Below, one piece after another: positions 1 through 8,235 of a stretch of 64,000 nt of DNA. The stretch's first letter is position 1. Every line of letters starts with the position of its first letter. Location: the NCBI GenBank assembly GCA_046565505.1, contig JBKHYJ010000053.1, positions 1 to 64,000 of the forward strand, written 5' to 3'. The stretch is from JBKHYJ01 sp046565505. GTDB lineage: Bacteria > Acidobacteriota > Blastocatellia > UBA7656. A program made the position numbers and the translations under genes. A model generated the notes under the pieces. It was not told the origin of the DNA and did not search any database. It saw only the letters and a list, made by a program, of their open reading frames with translations.

Positions 1-1
1 G

Positions 2-979
2 ATAGGCACGAATTTCAACTTCACGATCACGGCGCCGGGCTTCCCGAACCAGACGGTGACGGTGCCGGCCGGCTCCTCGACCGACCCCGGCCAGTGCGTC
101 ATCGACGGCACTTACCCTGTCGGCACGAGAGTCACTGTTACTGAAGCCATCCCGCCAGGTTTCCGCGTGTCGAACATCACTACTCTAGGAGGTGCGAATC
201 CCATCACTAACCCGGCAGCAGGCACGGTGTCCATCGATATCGGGCCTGGGACTACGGAAGTGATATTCACTAACGAGGCGGCGAGAACGACGCTGACGGT
301 CTGCAAGGTCGCGGGCGAGGGCGTCACGCAGGGCGCGCCCTTCAGCTTCGCGGTCAGCTCCGGGTTGACGCCCGCCACGTTCAGCCTGGCCGCGGGCACG
401 ACGGCGAATTCATCTTGCAGAGTCTTCAGCGAGATACCGCTCAACACCGAAGTGACCATCACGGAAACCGTCCCCCCGGGCGGTACGGTGTCAATCGCTG
501 TTTCGGGCGGAGTAATAGTCACCGGCCCCGCCGATGGCAGCGTCAGGGTTAGACTCACCGGGCCCACGACGGTGACCTTCACTAACCGGCGTCTACTGGC
601 GTGCACGTTCAGTCAAGGCTTCTTCAAGAATCATGCGGAAGCGCTGCCCGCCACGCTGACGATAGGACAGACGACGCTGACGAGGGCGCAGCTAGTAGCG
701 GTCTTGCAGACGCCTGTCCGCGGCAACTGTGCGATCTCGCTGGCGCACCAGTTGATAGCAGCCCTGGCCAACATACAGAGGGGGGCCGCGCCGGCAGATG
801 TGCAGGCTGACATCAACGCGGCAATCGCCGCTCTCGCCAATTGCAGCATCACGTTCGCGGGCGGAAGGTCCAATGACGCCGTCTTCAGTTGCCAACTGTC
901 CCAGTCGGCTTGCAGTCTGGCTGACAGGTTAGGCGCATTCAACGAAGGTAATCGCGGAGTGCCACACTGCAACGAGTGA
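2..979 (+). CDS. Surface/secreted repeat protein, 3' part (start outside window)
   Basis: The reading frame is open from base 2, so the start lies upstream of the window. What is visible is about 1.7 copies of a roughly 90-residue beta-rich Ig/prealbumin-like module. Each copy ends in a V-x-F-T-N strand after a 'TVTE..PPG' segment. A C-terminal module follows that begins CTFSQGFFKNH and ends near GVPHCNE. This last module resembles the 'TQGYWKNH ... NNG..GP.HC' domain common at the C-terminus of Acidobacteriota and other surface proteins; that comparison is from memory. Even numbers of cysteines in the modules suggest an exported, disulphide-bonded protein. No sortase, PEP-CTERM or membrane tail follows the last module. 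The function is probably structural or adhesive, but the N-terminal part is unseen. Confidence 0.75.
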   Translation: MGTNFNFTITAPGFPNQTVTVPAGSSTDPGQCVIDGTYPVGTRVTVTEAIPPGFRVSNITTLGGANPITNPAAGTVSIDIGPGTTEVIFTNEAARTTLTVCKVAGEGVTQGAPFSFAVSSGLTPATFSLAAGTTANSSCRVFSEIPLNTEVTITETVPPGGTVSIAVSGGVIVTGPADGSVRVRLTGPTTVTFTNRRLLACTFSQGFFKNHAEALPATLTIGQTTLTRAQLVAVLQTPVRGNCAISLAHQLIAALANIQRGAAPADVQADINAAIAALANCSITFAGGRSNDAVFSCQLSQSACSLADRLGAFNEGNRGVPHCNE

Positions 980-1002
980 CAGGTTCGCGTGCCAATAAAT
1001 GG

Positions 1003-1035
1003 TGGAAGGCTATGAGTTGCGCTCATAGCCTTCCA
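1003..1035 (+). terminator. Strong hairpin downstream of the surface protein
   Basis: A perfect 14-bp stem (1003-1016 with 1022-1035) closes a 5-nt loop 23 bases after the stop codon. The arm reads TGGAAGGCTATGAG. It is followed by an AT-rich stretch rather than a true T-tract, so it could be an imperfect intrinsic terminator, possibly acting in both directions between convergent genes. Confidence 0.6.
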
Positions 1036-1227
1036 TACTATTAGCCTCAAAGCGACTGAAAGGCCATTCGTTATATCTTCAACTGGATTGAGTCGCTCGG
1101 CTGAATCTCTTGCTCGCCGGGCCGGCCGAGCAGTTCAAACGCGCGGCCGGCCCGGTGGGCCGTGGCTTGTCTCAGCAATGGCTTATGGAGACGCCGAATC
1201 TGAATTCTTCGCCGGCCCTTCCGGTCC

Positions 1228-2223
1228 TCAGTGCGGGCGGCGTAGCTTCCGCTCGCGCTCGTCCCATCGCCAGGCGGCGTTTCTATCATCGAGGTGTACG
1301 CCGCCGAGCCACAGGTCTATGCCGTTGAGCGCGACGAAGTCGGTGCTGCCATCCAAAACCGCTTTCCCCGTTTCCGTGACGCTGAAGGACGCCTTACGAA
1401 TTCCCTGCGGCGAGCCGGGGGCGACTGAATCACCGGGGCCGCCTATTACGACAAGCGGGTGTTCGGCCCGCGCCATTCGTTCGAGGTCGCGCCACACCTG
1501 GCTATCGCCCAATCCGTAAGCAGGCTCCGCGTCGAAGAAGGCGTGGCATAGCGAGGCGAATTGGCCGTGCCCATTGCTGATGAGCCCCAACAGCTTGTTC
1601 TCGGCGCGCCCGAGCCCATTTCTTGCGGAAGGGAATCGCGCGAGGTGCTGTAGCAGCGCGCCCCTGAGGTATGGCAGCGCAGACGTGTCCCCACCTAAAA
1701 GACGCTCGACCGCTTCGGGGTCGGGCGAGCAGTAGGCCTCCCAGGCCTTTGTCGCGAGCGAGGACTCCGCGGGCGTCACCTCGTGCCGAGCCTCGAATAG
1801 TGAGGCCATCTGCTCCGCGCTCAATTCACCCAGCCCCCTGAAATCTTCCCGGCCCGGGAACTCGCCGACGCAAATCAGGCTCAGTTTCGCCCCGCCCATC
1901 GCTTGATTTGATAAGCGATTCAGCAGGTAGATCAGGTTGATCTGGCAAAACAGATCGTGCTCGAACCACAGGATGATTTCGTCGCGGCCCCAGACATTAC
2001 CTAAGGCGTCATACGCCCTCGATAATTCTTTCTTCACGTCTTCGACATCGAGGCCGCCCCCACCGGCCAGGTGATTGGCGCGGGCCGCGAGCCATTCGCC
2101 CGCCGACAGCCCGCGGGGCGTCGGCCCTGTAGCCAGGGCTTCACGAAAAGCAAAATGCTCGCCGGGCATTCGCGCGCCCCTCATCTTGTCGGCCGTGGAA
2201 TCCCCGTTGTGAATGTGCAGCAT
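1228..2223 (-). CDS. DUF1835 domain-containing protein
   Basis: 331 residues from the ATG at 2223, which is preceded by AGGGAG at 4-nt spacing. A GTG four codons upstream is the alternative start. The N-terminus HIHNGDSTAD and the central WFEHDLFCQINLI segment match the DUF1835 family, whose biochemical role is not established. A DUF3658-like helical region may occupy the C-terminal half. There are no membrane segments, so the protein is probably cytosolic. It is convergent with the surface protein and divergent from the phosphoesterase at 2389, so it is likely a monocistronic gene. Confidence 0.8.
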   Translation of the reverse strand: MLHIHNGDSTADKMRGARMPGEHFAFREALATGPTPRGLSAGEWLAARANHLAGGGGLDVEDVKKELSRAYDALGNVWGRDEIILWFEHDLFCQINLIYLLNRLSNQAMGGAKLSLICVGEFPGREDFRGLGELSAEQMASLFEARHEVTPAESSLATKAWEAYCSPDPEAVERLLGGDTSALPYLRGALLQHLARFPSARNGLGRAENKLLGLISNGHGQFASLCHAFFDAEPAYGLGDSQVWRDLERMARAEHPLVVIGGPGDSVAPGSPQGIRKASFSVTETGKAVLDGSTDFVALNGIDLWLGGVHLDDRNAAWRWDERERKLRRPH

Positions 2224-2388
2224 AATCTCCCTCACGCCGATCAGCTAAGGCCTGGCCCAGATTATACGTCCGGCGGAATCTGCGGACAATCGGGCGCCGC
2301 GCGGCGGTGCGGCCCGGGCATTTCTCTTTATCAAGCCGGGCGCAGGCTTTATCATAAGAGGGGGCCACACAGGCGGCAGTTGAATATT

Positions 2389-3675
2389 ATGCAGTTGAAC
2401 ACATTCATAATCGCGCTCGTTGACCGCACGCTTCTCATAGGCGGGGTGCGCCTGGGCCTGTCGTTGCTGTTGGTGATGGTGCAGCTATACGTCATTCGGG
2501 CGCTCCTGCGCGTCATACGCTCGCTGGGGATGGCGCCGAAAAAAGAGAGACTCCTGCTCGCCGCCGCCATCGCGCTGGTCGTGGCGCTGAACCTGCCGCT
2601 GGCGGCCTTTGCCGTCGAAGGCGTATTCACCCCGACAGGCGTGTTGTTTTATTCACCCGCGCCGGAGTACGAGTGGTTCGTGCGGCCGGTCGCTTACGCC
2701 TTCTTCATCTGGAACCTCGGCTCTTTATTCTTCGCCGTTACAGCGCCCGTGGCGATGGCGCTTTTCGCCTCCGTCCAGTTCTTCAGGCGGCGGCCGAATA
2801 ACCGGGCAGGTGAGGCGAGCGTCGAGGCGTTCGACCTGTCTCGGAGGCGCTTCTTGCGCATGGCGCTTCTCGCCGCGGCGTCGATGCCATTCGCCATCCC
2901 GGCCTATGGCGCGGTCGCCGCCCGGTCCCGCAAGGTGGTCGAAAGGGTGATCGTCCCCATAGCGGGGCTTGCGCCACAGCTCGACGGTCTGACCATAGCG
3001 CAGATGAGCGACATTCATGCGGGTATGTTTATGCGTGGGGCACAGGTGAGGGAGTACGTCGAGATTGCCAACAGCCTCAACCCGGACGTAATCGCCCTGA
3101 CGGGTGATTTCGTGGCCACGAAAAGCTCGCAGGTCGGCCCGTTCATCGAGGCAATCTCGGTCCTGAAGGCGAAGTATGGCGTGTACGGCATCCTCGGTAA
3201 TCATGACCTGTTCGCGAATGCCGGCGAGTTGATCGAGGACGGCTTCGCGCGCCTCGGGTTCAAGCTCCTGAGGGGGGCGAACGAGATAATAGACGTGGGA
3301 GGCGCGAAGCTAAACGTCATAGGGGTTGATTACATAGGGTTCAATTCCAGGATACGGAGCGTGGACGACGCGCTGCGCGGAATACCGACTGACGGGACGA
3401 CCGTCCTGCTACTGCACTCGCCGCAACTATTCCCGCAGGCGGCGCGGGCGGGAATTCACCTGACTCTATCCGGGCACACGCACGGCGGACAGATATCCCT
3501 GAGCTTCGGCGACCTGGTCTTAACGCCCGCGAGGCTATCGACCATGTTCATCGCAGGGTTGTTCAAGATTGGCAACTCCCACCTCTACGTCAACCGCGGC
3601 CTCGGGACGACCGGCCCGCCGATCAGGATCGGCGCGCCGCCTGAAATCACTCACATAACTTTGAAGTCGGCCTGA
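2389..3675 (+). CDS. Membrane-anchored metallophosphoesterase (YkuE-like)
   Basis: 428 residues from the ATG at 2389. The in-frame region further upstream has no coding character and overlaps the divergent promoter region. The N-terminal 130 residues hold about four hydrophobic segments. A twin-arginine-like SRRRFLRMALLAAA stretch follows near residue 150, and then the calcineurin-like phosphoesterase domain. Its metal motifs are all present: MSDIHAG (D near 208), LTGDF, GNHDLF, LLLHSP and SGHTHGGQ. Family members act on phospholipid or nucleotide phosphoesters (YkuE, YaeI/LpxH-like); the substrate here is unknown. The catalytic domain most likely faces the periplasm, given the twin-arginine-like segment. 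Confidence 0.85.
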   Translation: MQLNTFIIALVDRTLLIGGVRLGLSLLLVMVQLYVIRALLRVIRSLGMAPKKERLLLAAAIALVVALNLPLAAFAVEGVFTPTGVLFYSPAPEYEWFVRPVAYAFFIWNLGSLFFAVTAPVAMALFASVQFFRRRPNNRAGEASVEAFDLSRRRFLRMALLAAASMPFAIPAYGAVAARSRKVVERVIVPIAGLAPQLDGLTIAQMSDIHAGMFMRGAQVREYVEIANSLNPDVIALTGDFVATKSSQVGPFIEAISVLKAKYGVYGILGNHDLFANAGELIEDGFARLGFKLLRGANEIIDVGGAKLNVIGVDYIGFNSRIRSVDDALRGIPTDGTTVLLLHSPQLFPQAARAGIHLTLSGHTHGGQISLSFGDLVLTPARLSTMFIAGLFKIGNSHLYVNRGLGTTGPPIRIGAPPEITHITLKSA

Positions 3676-3880
3676 GGCCGCCGAATCAGGCGCGGCGGGC
3701 GGGCCAACAGGTATGAGCATGTCGCTGGCGTAAAGCCGCGCGGCGCGGCGAGCCGGGCAGCCCTGGCGCTCGAAGACCGTTTGCCCCGCCGGGTCCGGGC
3801 CGCCGGCCTTGTTGCGATTCGACGGCGCAGGCGGGCGGATGTCTTGCCGAGCGCCATCGAGAGTCAATATAATTTTCACA

Positions 3881-4963
3881 ATGATTAATATCATGCCGCG
3901 AAACAGGGTTGAGCTTCTCGGGCTCACCGGAGACGAGTTGCGCGACTTCATGCTCGCGCTGGGCGAAAAGCCTTACCGCGCGCGCCAGCTTTACGACGCG
4001 ATCAACCGCAGGCGGATTACTTCTTTCGACCGCATGACCGACTTGCCGAAGACGCTGCGCCGCATACTCGACGAGCGCGCGGTCGTCACGCGCACGAGGG
4101 TCGAGAGCGTCTTCTCGTCGTCGGACGGCACGCGGCGATTCCTGCTGAAGCTGGGCGACGGCCGCGAGGTCGAATCGGTATTCATGCCCGAGGAGCGCCG
4201 CGACACCGTCTGCATATCCAGCCAGGTCGGGTGCCCGCTCGCATGCGATTTCTGCATGACGGGCGTCGTCGGACTCAAGCGCAACATGACGGCCGGCGAG
4301 ATAACCTCTCAAGTGGTGATCGTGCTGAATGAAGTTTATGGGCCGGGCGTCGAGCCTCCGCACGGGACTAACATCGTGATGATGGGGATGGGCGAGCCCC
4401 TCTTGAACTACGACAACGTGATGAAGTCGATTCGCATCTTTGCCGACCAGGAGGGCCTGGCGATAGCCCCGCGCCGCGTGACGCTCTCGACGGCCGGGAT
4501 AGTCCCGCGCATCTATGACCTGTCGAGAGAGGAGGTCAGGCCGAGGCTCGCCATCTCGCTCACGGCCGCGACAGACGAGCTTCGAGACAGGCTCTTTCCC
4601 ATCAACCGCAAATACCCGCTGGCGGAATTGATGGAGGCCTGCCGCGAATTCCCGCTGGGCGAGCGCGAGCGGCTGACGTTCGAGTACGTGATGCTGGCGG
4701 GGGTCAACGACGGCGACGGCCATGCCCGCGCTCTCGTGCGGCTGCTTTCGGGCGTCAAGGCGAAAGTCAATCTGATCCCGCACAACCCCGCCCCCGAGCT
4801 CCCGTACCTCTCGTCGCCGATGGAGCGCATACTCGCTTTCCAGCAAATCCTGACGGCGGCCGGGCTGCCCTCGTTCATACGCCGCCCGCGCGGCCAGGAC
4901 ATCTCTGCTGCATGCGGTCAGCTGGCCGCGCGCCACCAGGCGACCGCCGTGGCGACAAGTTAA
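3881..4963 (+). CDS. rlmN: 23S rRNA (adenine2503-C2)-methyltransferase RlmN
   Basis: 360 residues from the ATG at 3881; an ATG at 3893 is equally possible and neither has a clear SD sequence. This radical SAM enzyme methylates C2 of A2503 in 23S rRNA, and A37 in some tRNAs. The radical SAM cluster is C118-x3-C122-x2-C125 (CPLACDFC). Other family signatures are MMGMGEPLLNYDNV, VTLSTAGIVP and LIPHNPAP. A C-terminal Cys in SAACGQLA corresponds to the catalytic methyl-carrying cysteine. The length is typical of the family. The gene stands alone, 51 bp before the DUF72 gene on the same strand. Confidence 0.95.
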   Translation: MINIMPRNRVELLGLTGDELRDFMLALGEKPYRARQLYDAINRRRITSFDRMTDLPKTLRRILDERAVVTRTRVESVFSSSDGTRRFLLKLGDGREVESVFMPEERRDTVCISSQVGCPLACDFCMTGVVGLKRNMTAGEITSQVVIVLNEVYGPGVEPPHGTNIVMMGMGEPLLNYDNVMKSIRIFADQEGLAIAPRRVTLSTAGIVPRIYDLSREEVRPRLAISLTAATDELRDRLFPINRKYPLAELMEACREFPLGERERLTFEYVMLAGVNDGDGHARALVRLLSGVKAKVNLIPHNPAPELPYLSSPMERILAFQQILTAAGLPSFIRRPRGQDISAACGQLAARHQATAVATS

Positions 4964-5014
4964 CCGTCGTTGCTTCGCGCTCGGGCCTTACCTTAGAGTC
5001 ATAGGGGGCGACAC

Positions 5015-5788
5015 GTGTCGGAAAAAAGGCATCGAAAGAAACCCCGGCGGGCCGGTTCGGCGCCCGAGTTGTGGATAGGCACTTCCGGGTGGGCCTACAA
5101 GCACTGGCTGAACGGCGCGTTCTACCCTCCTAAGCTTCGCTCCGACCAACAGCTCCCCTTTTACGCGGAGCGGTTCCCCACCGTGGAGGTGAATTTTTCT
5201 TTCTACAGATTGCCCGAGCGGTCCGTATTCGAGACCTGGGAAGAGCAGTCACCTGACGGCTTCATGTTCGCGGTGAAGGCCAGCCGGTACTTGACCCACA
5301 TGAAAAAGTTGAAAGACCCCGAAGAGCCGCTGGATCGACTGATGGGCCGCGCGAAGGGGCTCAAGAAGAAGCTCGGGCCGATTCTGTTTCAGTTCCCCCG
5401 CACGTGGCCGGCGAACTTGGAGCGCCTCGCCGAGTTCTTAGAGGCCCTCGCCGCATACCGCGGCGAGCGTTTCGCCTTCGAGTTCCGTCATGAGAGCTGG
5501 CTGTCTGCGCCGACGTACGAGCTGTTGGAGCGAGCCGGGGCGGCGCTGTGCATCCCCATAGGGCCGGGAGTCCCGCTCGACATTCGCCTGACCGCGCCGT
5601 GGTCTTACCTGCGATTTCACAGCGGGCAGTGGGGCATAGGCTACGCCGACGACGAGCTGGCCTTTTGGGCCGGGCGCATACGACGCTTCCTGGATCAGAG
5701 GGCCGACGTATATGCCTACTTCAACAACGACCTCGAAGGCCATGCCTTCCGCGACGCCGCCCGCCTGCGCGACATGCTGAATAAGTAG
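5015..5788 (+). CDS. DUF72 domain-containing protein
   Basis: 257 residues from a GTG start preceded by AGGGGG at 7-nt spacing. The DUF72 (YecE-like, TIM-barrel fold) signature is clear: WIGTSGWAYKHW near the N-terminus, FPTVEVNFSFYRLP, and near the C-terminus VYAYFNNDLEGHA. The family is widespread in bacteria and archaea and has no firmly established activity. It is soluble, with a basic N-terminus (EKRHRKKPRR). It sits 51 bp downstream of rlmN and may be cotranscribed with it. Confidence 0.9.
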   Translation: MSEKRHRKKPRRAGSAPELWIGTSGWAYKHWLNGAFYPPKLRSDQQLPFYAERFPTVEVNFSFYRLPERSVFETWEEQSPDGFMFAVKASRYLTHMKKLKDPEEPLDRLMGRAKGLKKKLGPILFQFPRTWPANLERLAEFLEALAAYRGERFAFEFRHESWLSAPTYELLERAGAALCIPIGPGVPLDIRLTAPWSYLRFHSGQWGIGYADDELAFWAGRIRRFLDQRADVYAYFNNDLEGHAFRDAARLRDMLNK

Positions 5789-5848
5789 CCGGTATGTTTA
5801 ATACGCCTGCAAGCTTTTACAGCGGGCCGGGCCTTGACCTCGGGGCCG

Positions 5849-5868
5849 CGCGGCTGCTAAAAGCCGCG
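5849..5868 (+). other. Hairpin abutting the start codon at 5870
   Basis: A perfect 7-bp stem (CGCGGCT/AGCCGCG) with a 6-nt loop ends two bases before the proposed GTG start of the nuclease gene. It occupies exactly the place where an SD sequence should be, and no SD is visible. Either it limits translation, or the true start is downstream (for example the ATG in the MLGGAFDLY segment). Confidence 0.4.
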
Positions 5869-5869
5869 T

Positions 5870-7417
5870 GTGACCGGGCGCGGGACTACTCCCACGGCGG
5901 ACCCCAGCCGCATCAAGTACGAGCTTGAATTATTCATGCTCGGCGGCGCGTTCGACCTCTACGAAGACGACCAGTTCGTCGCGGGCGTAGAGCCCGACCG
6001 CGCGGCGGCCGACTTTTCATACGCGAAGTTAATACTCTCCTGCTGGGGCGAAGGCTGGTCGCGCTCCTGGCGCGTCACCGGCTGCGAAGCGACGACCGGA
6101 TGCCTGCGCCTCCGATGCACGAAGCGGATGGGCCGCGACTCTTGCTGCGTGGTGTTGACGCGCGGCCGGGCGTCGAGACATGCGGCCCTTACCCGCGAGG
6201 ATTTCACCTCCAGGCTCGCCGAAATAATCGAATCGAATTTCGCGGCCATGCGCGTCGAGCGGGCCATCACCGCTCGCCACGACCCGCGTCACCTGTCGGG
6301 CGTTCATTCGCGGCTCGTAATTAACGATCTGGGCAAGACCGTGGCCGGCATCGGAGTCGGCGAGCGCGAGTCGCAATCGAGCGTAGACGCGGCGCTCGGG
6401 GCGGGCATCGTCTGGCTAGACGTGTTGCGCCGCCAGGGCGCTTCCATTAATCGCCTGATGATCTTCGCCCCGCTCGGCCGGGCCACGACCATAGCAACGC
6501 GGCTTACCGCCGTGAGAGCGGCGGGCGCAGACATCTCGCTCTACGAGGTGGATGAATCGGAGTTCATCGCCCGCCCCTGCGCCGCGTTCGATCAAGGCGA
6601 CCTCCGCGACCGCCTGCGCCGCGCGGAAGCGCGCGCCCGCTGGCCGCGCGAGCGCGCGCTTCCGCCTGAAGTGATCGCGCTCGTCGATTCGATTCGCGGG
6701 CTGAGCCCGGACTTGATCGAAACCCGCCAGAGAGGAGGGTGGGTCGTGCTCTCGATTAGAGGCTTAGAATTCGCCCGCGTCTCAATCGCCCGGAACCAGG
6801 TCGAGGTCGGGGCGGGCGGGCCGAAAGAGAGACTCCGCCTTAGCAATAGGTCGCGGCTGGCGGACTTGGTGTCCGAGATAACACTTAAGCGCCGCGCCGA
6901 TTCCAACCACCGGAACGACGACGTATTTCGCGCGCAGTCGGAGCGATGGCTGGAATCGATAATCCGCCGCGACGTGTCCGCCATTGACTCGTCGCTTGAC
7001 CCCCGCTACGCCTACTCACAGGTCCCCGCATACAGGGGCGAGCAGCGGTCGTTCATAGACTTGCTGGCGGCCACGCGCGACGGCCGCCTTGTGGTCATTG
7101 AACTGAAGGTCGCTGAGGACCCGGAATTCCCATTCCAGGGGTTGGATTACTGGCTCAGGGTCGAGTGGCACCGGCGGCGCGGCGATTTCCAGAGGCGAGG
7201 TTATTTCGATGGAATGAAGCTCGCCGACTCCGCGCCGCTGGTTTATCTCGTCGCGCCGCTATTCCGCTTTCACGCGACGACGGGGTTGATCGCAAGCTCG
7301 ATCCGCGGGCGCGTCCCGGTTTACAGGGTCGGCATAAATGAAAACTGGCGCGCCGGTGTGCGCGCCTTGCTCAGTGAACGATTGAATGAGATTTCAGGAA
7401 CCGGGGCTCAGGGTTAA
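5870..7417 (+). CDS. NucS-like PD-(D/E)XK nuclease with unknown N-terminal region
   Basis: 515 residues from a GTG start; the start is uncertain because a hairpin covers the RBS position. The C-terminal domain (about 355-515) shows D397-x13-E411-L-K413 in 'FIDLLA...VVIELKV' followed by QGLDYW. This is the PD-(D/E)XK arrangement and spacing of NucS/EndoMS and DUF91 proteins (D160, E174, K176 in archaeal NucS). The first ~340 residues do not look like the NucS N-terminal sandwich domain and I do not recognise them. NucS acts in mismatch or flap-DNA cleavage; function here is inferred only from the catalytic domain. The stop codon lies inside an inverted repeat. Confidence 0.65.
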   Translation: MTGRGTTPTADPSRIKYELELFMLGGAFDLYEDDQFVAGVEPDRAAADFSYAKLILSCWGEGWSRSWRVTGCEATTGCLRLRCTKRMGRDSCCVVLTRGRASRHAALTREDFTSRLAEIIESNFAAMRVERAITARHDPRHLSGVHSRLVINDLGKTVAGIGVGERESQSSVDAALGAGIVWLDVLRRQGASINRLMIFAPLGRATTIATRLTAVRAAGADISLYEVDESEFIARPCAAFDQGDLRDRLRRAEARARWPRERALPPEVIALVDSIRGLSPDLIETRQRGGWVVLSIRGLEFARVSIARNQVEVGAGGPKERLRLSNRSRLADLVSEITLKRRADSNHRNDDVFRAQSERWLESIIRRDVSAIDSSLDPRYAYSQVPAYRGEQRSFIDLLAATRDGRLVVIELKVAEDPEFPFQGLDYWLRVEWHRRRGDFQRRGYFDGMKLADSAPLVYLVAPLFRFHATTGLIASSIRGRVPVYRVGINENWRAGVRALLSERLNEISGTGAQG

Positions 7418-7480
7418 GGGCAGGAGTGGGATTAGAGAATCGCTAATTTCATTACCCCTGGCCCTGAACCCCGGATTCTG
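7396..7480. repeat. Imperfect inverted repeat over the nuclease stop codon
   Basis: The left arm (about 7396-7420) contains CCGGGGCTCAGGG. The right arm (about 7455-7480) contains CCCTGAACCCCGG. They pair over roughly 25 bp with a few mismatches, and an inner ATTAG/CTAAT pair tightens the structure. The TAA stop at 7415 lies inside the left arm. It may act as a terminator or mRNA-stabilising element, or it may be a dispersed intergenic repeat. Confidence 0.5.
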
Positions 7481-7511
7481 CGAATTCGCAAGCGAGTTTC
7501 ACTTGCGGAGA

Positions 7512-7661
7512 CTAGACCACGGTCCGGCGCCCGCTGAGCAGGTTGAGTATCAACACCACCGCAGCAATGACGAGCAGCAGGTGAATCAACGCCCCGCCGA
7601 CATGGCCGATCAAGCCTAGTAACCAAAGAACCAAAAGAATCACGAAAATTGTCCAAAGCAT
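7512..7661 (-). CDS. Small lmo0937-like membrane protein (49 aa)
   Basis: The 49-residue protein begins MLWTIFVILLVLWLLG and ends LNLLSGRRTVV. It is preceded by a near-perfect SD (AAGGAGGAAGCT-ATG). Two short hydrophobic helices flank a small GHVGG turn. It closely resembles the 'lmo0937 family membrane protein' found in many phyla, whose function is unknown and which is often stress-associated. It lies 33 bp downstream of another small membrane protein gene on the same strand, with which it may be cotranscribed. Confidence 0.85.
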   Translation of the reverse strand: MLWTIFVILLVLWLLGLIGHVGGALIHLLLVIAAVVLILNLLSGRRTVV

Positions 7662-7694
7662 AGCTTCCTCCTTGTAATCTTAAAAGGCACAGCC

Positions 7695-7919
7695 TCAGGC
7701 CGCAGCGTTCTCGGCCCAATCCAGCGCGCCGGTTGTATTCTCCGAAGGCTTTAGATGAATGACGGCAGGTCTACCCGCTTGCTCGATGTTTGACTCGACG
7801 CGCGCCATCGCGAGGCGGCGATTCATCACTAAAAGCATAAGCTCAAGCGCCAGTCCGCCAATCGCCACGGCAATCGCTGTCATTAATATCCCTGCCCCTA
7901 TTGCTAATGCCACCGTCAT
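7695..7919 (-). CDS. Small single-pass membrane protein, unknown
   Basis: 74 residues if translation starts at MTVALAIGAG, which has GGAGG 9 nt upstream. ATGs 3 and 9 codons upstream would overlap that SD. One long hydrophobic helix (about residues 3-33) is followed by a basic stretch (NRRLAMARVES) and a polar tail. I recognise no family. The position just upstream of the lmo0937-like gene suggests a two-gene unit of small envelope proteins. Confidence 0.6.
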   Translation of the reverse strand: MTVALAIGAGILMTAIAVAIGGLALELMLLVMNRRLAMARVESNIEQAGRPAVIHLKPSENTTGALDWAENAAA

Positions 7920-8235
7920 TTCCTTCATCCTCCGTTTCCTCATTCTGCAACCGAGGTGCCACGAGATTCAGGACGCATGACCGCCGCCTGAATCATTGAA
8001 TTTAGGTAGGATTTTGAGGGTTTGCTTCCGGGGACATGCGCGAACGATAATGGCTTTGAACCTTTTTAATACGAAGATTAAAAAAAATCGCGTACCGCAT
8101 CAGAACGACCAGCCGGTATTAGTTTTTTGTGGGCCTGCGAGGCGATGTCTGATCGTACAGCGGCCAGGCCGAACGTCCGTTTAGGCAATCAATCGACGGG
8201 GAAAGCATTTAGATGCGATTTACGAATGAGGGGAG
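7920..8235. other. Intergenic region, AT-rich core
   Basis: No credible gene is visible. The region is more AT-rich than its surroundings and probably carries the promoter of the two small minus-strand genes. It contains an A/T-only hairpin at 8063-8084 (TTTTTAAT / ATTAAAAA, 6-nt loop). No tRNA or other RNA gene is recognisable. Confidence 0.4.

Noticed and set aside
8063..8084. A/T-only hairpin as a terminator
   Set aside because: There is no T-tract after the stem on either strand and no GC in the stem; probably an AT-rich promoter-region feature.
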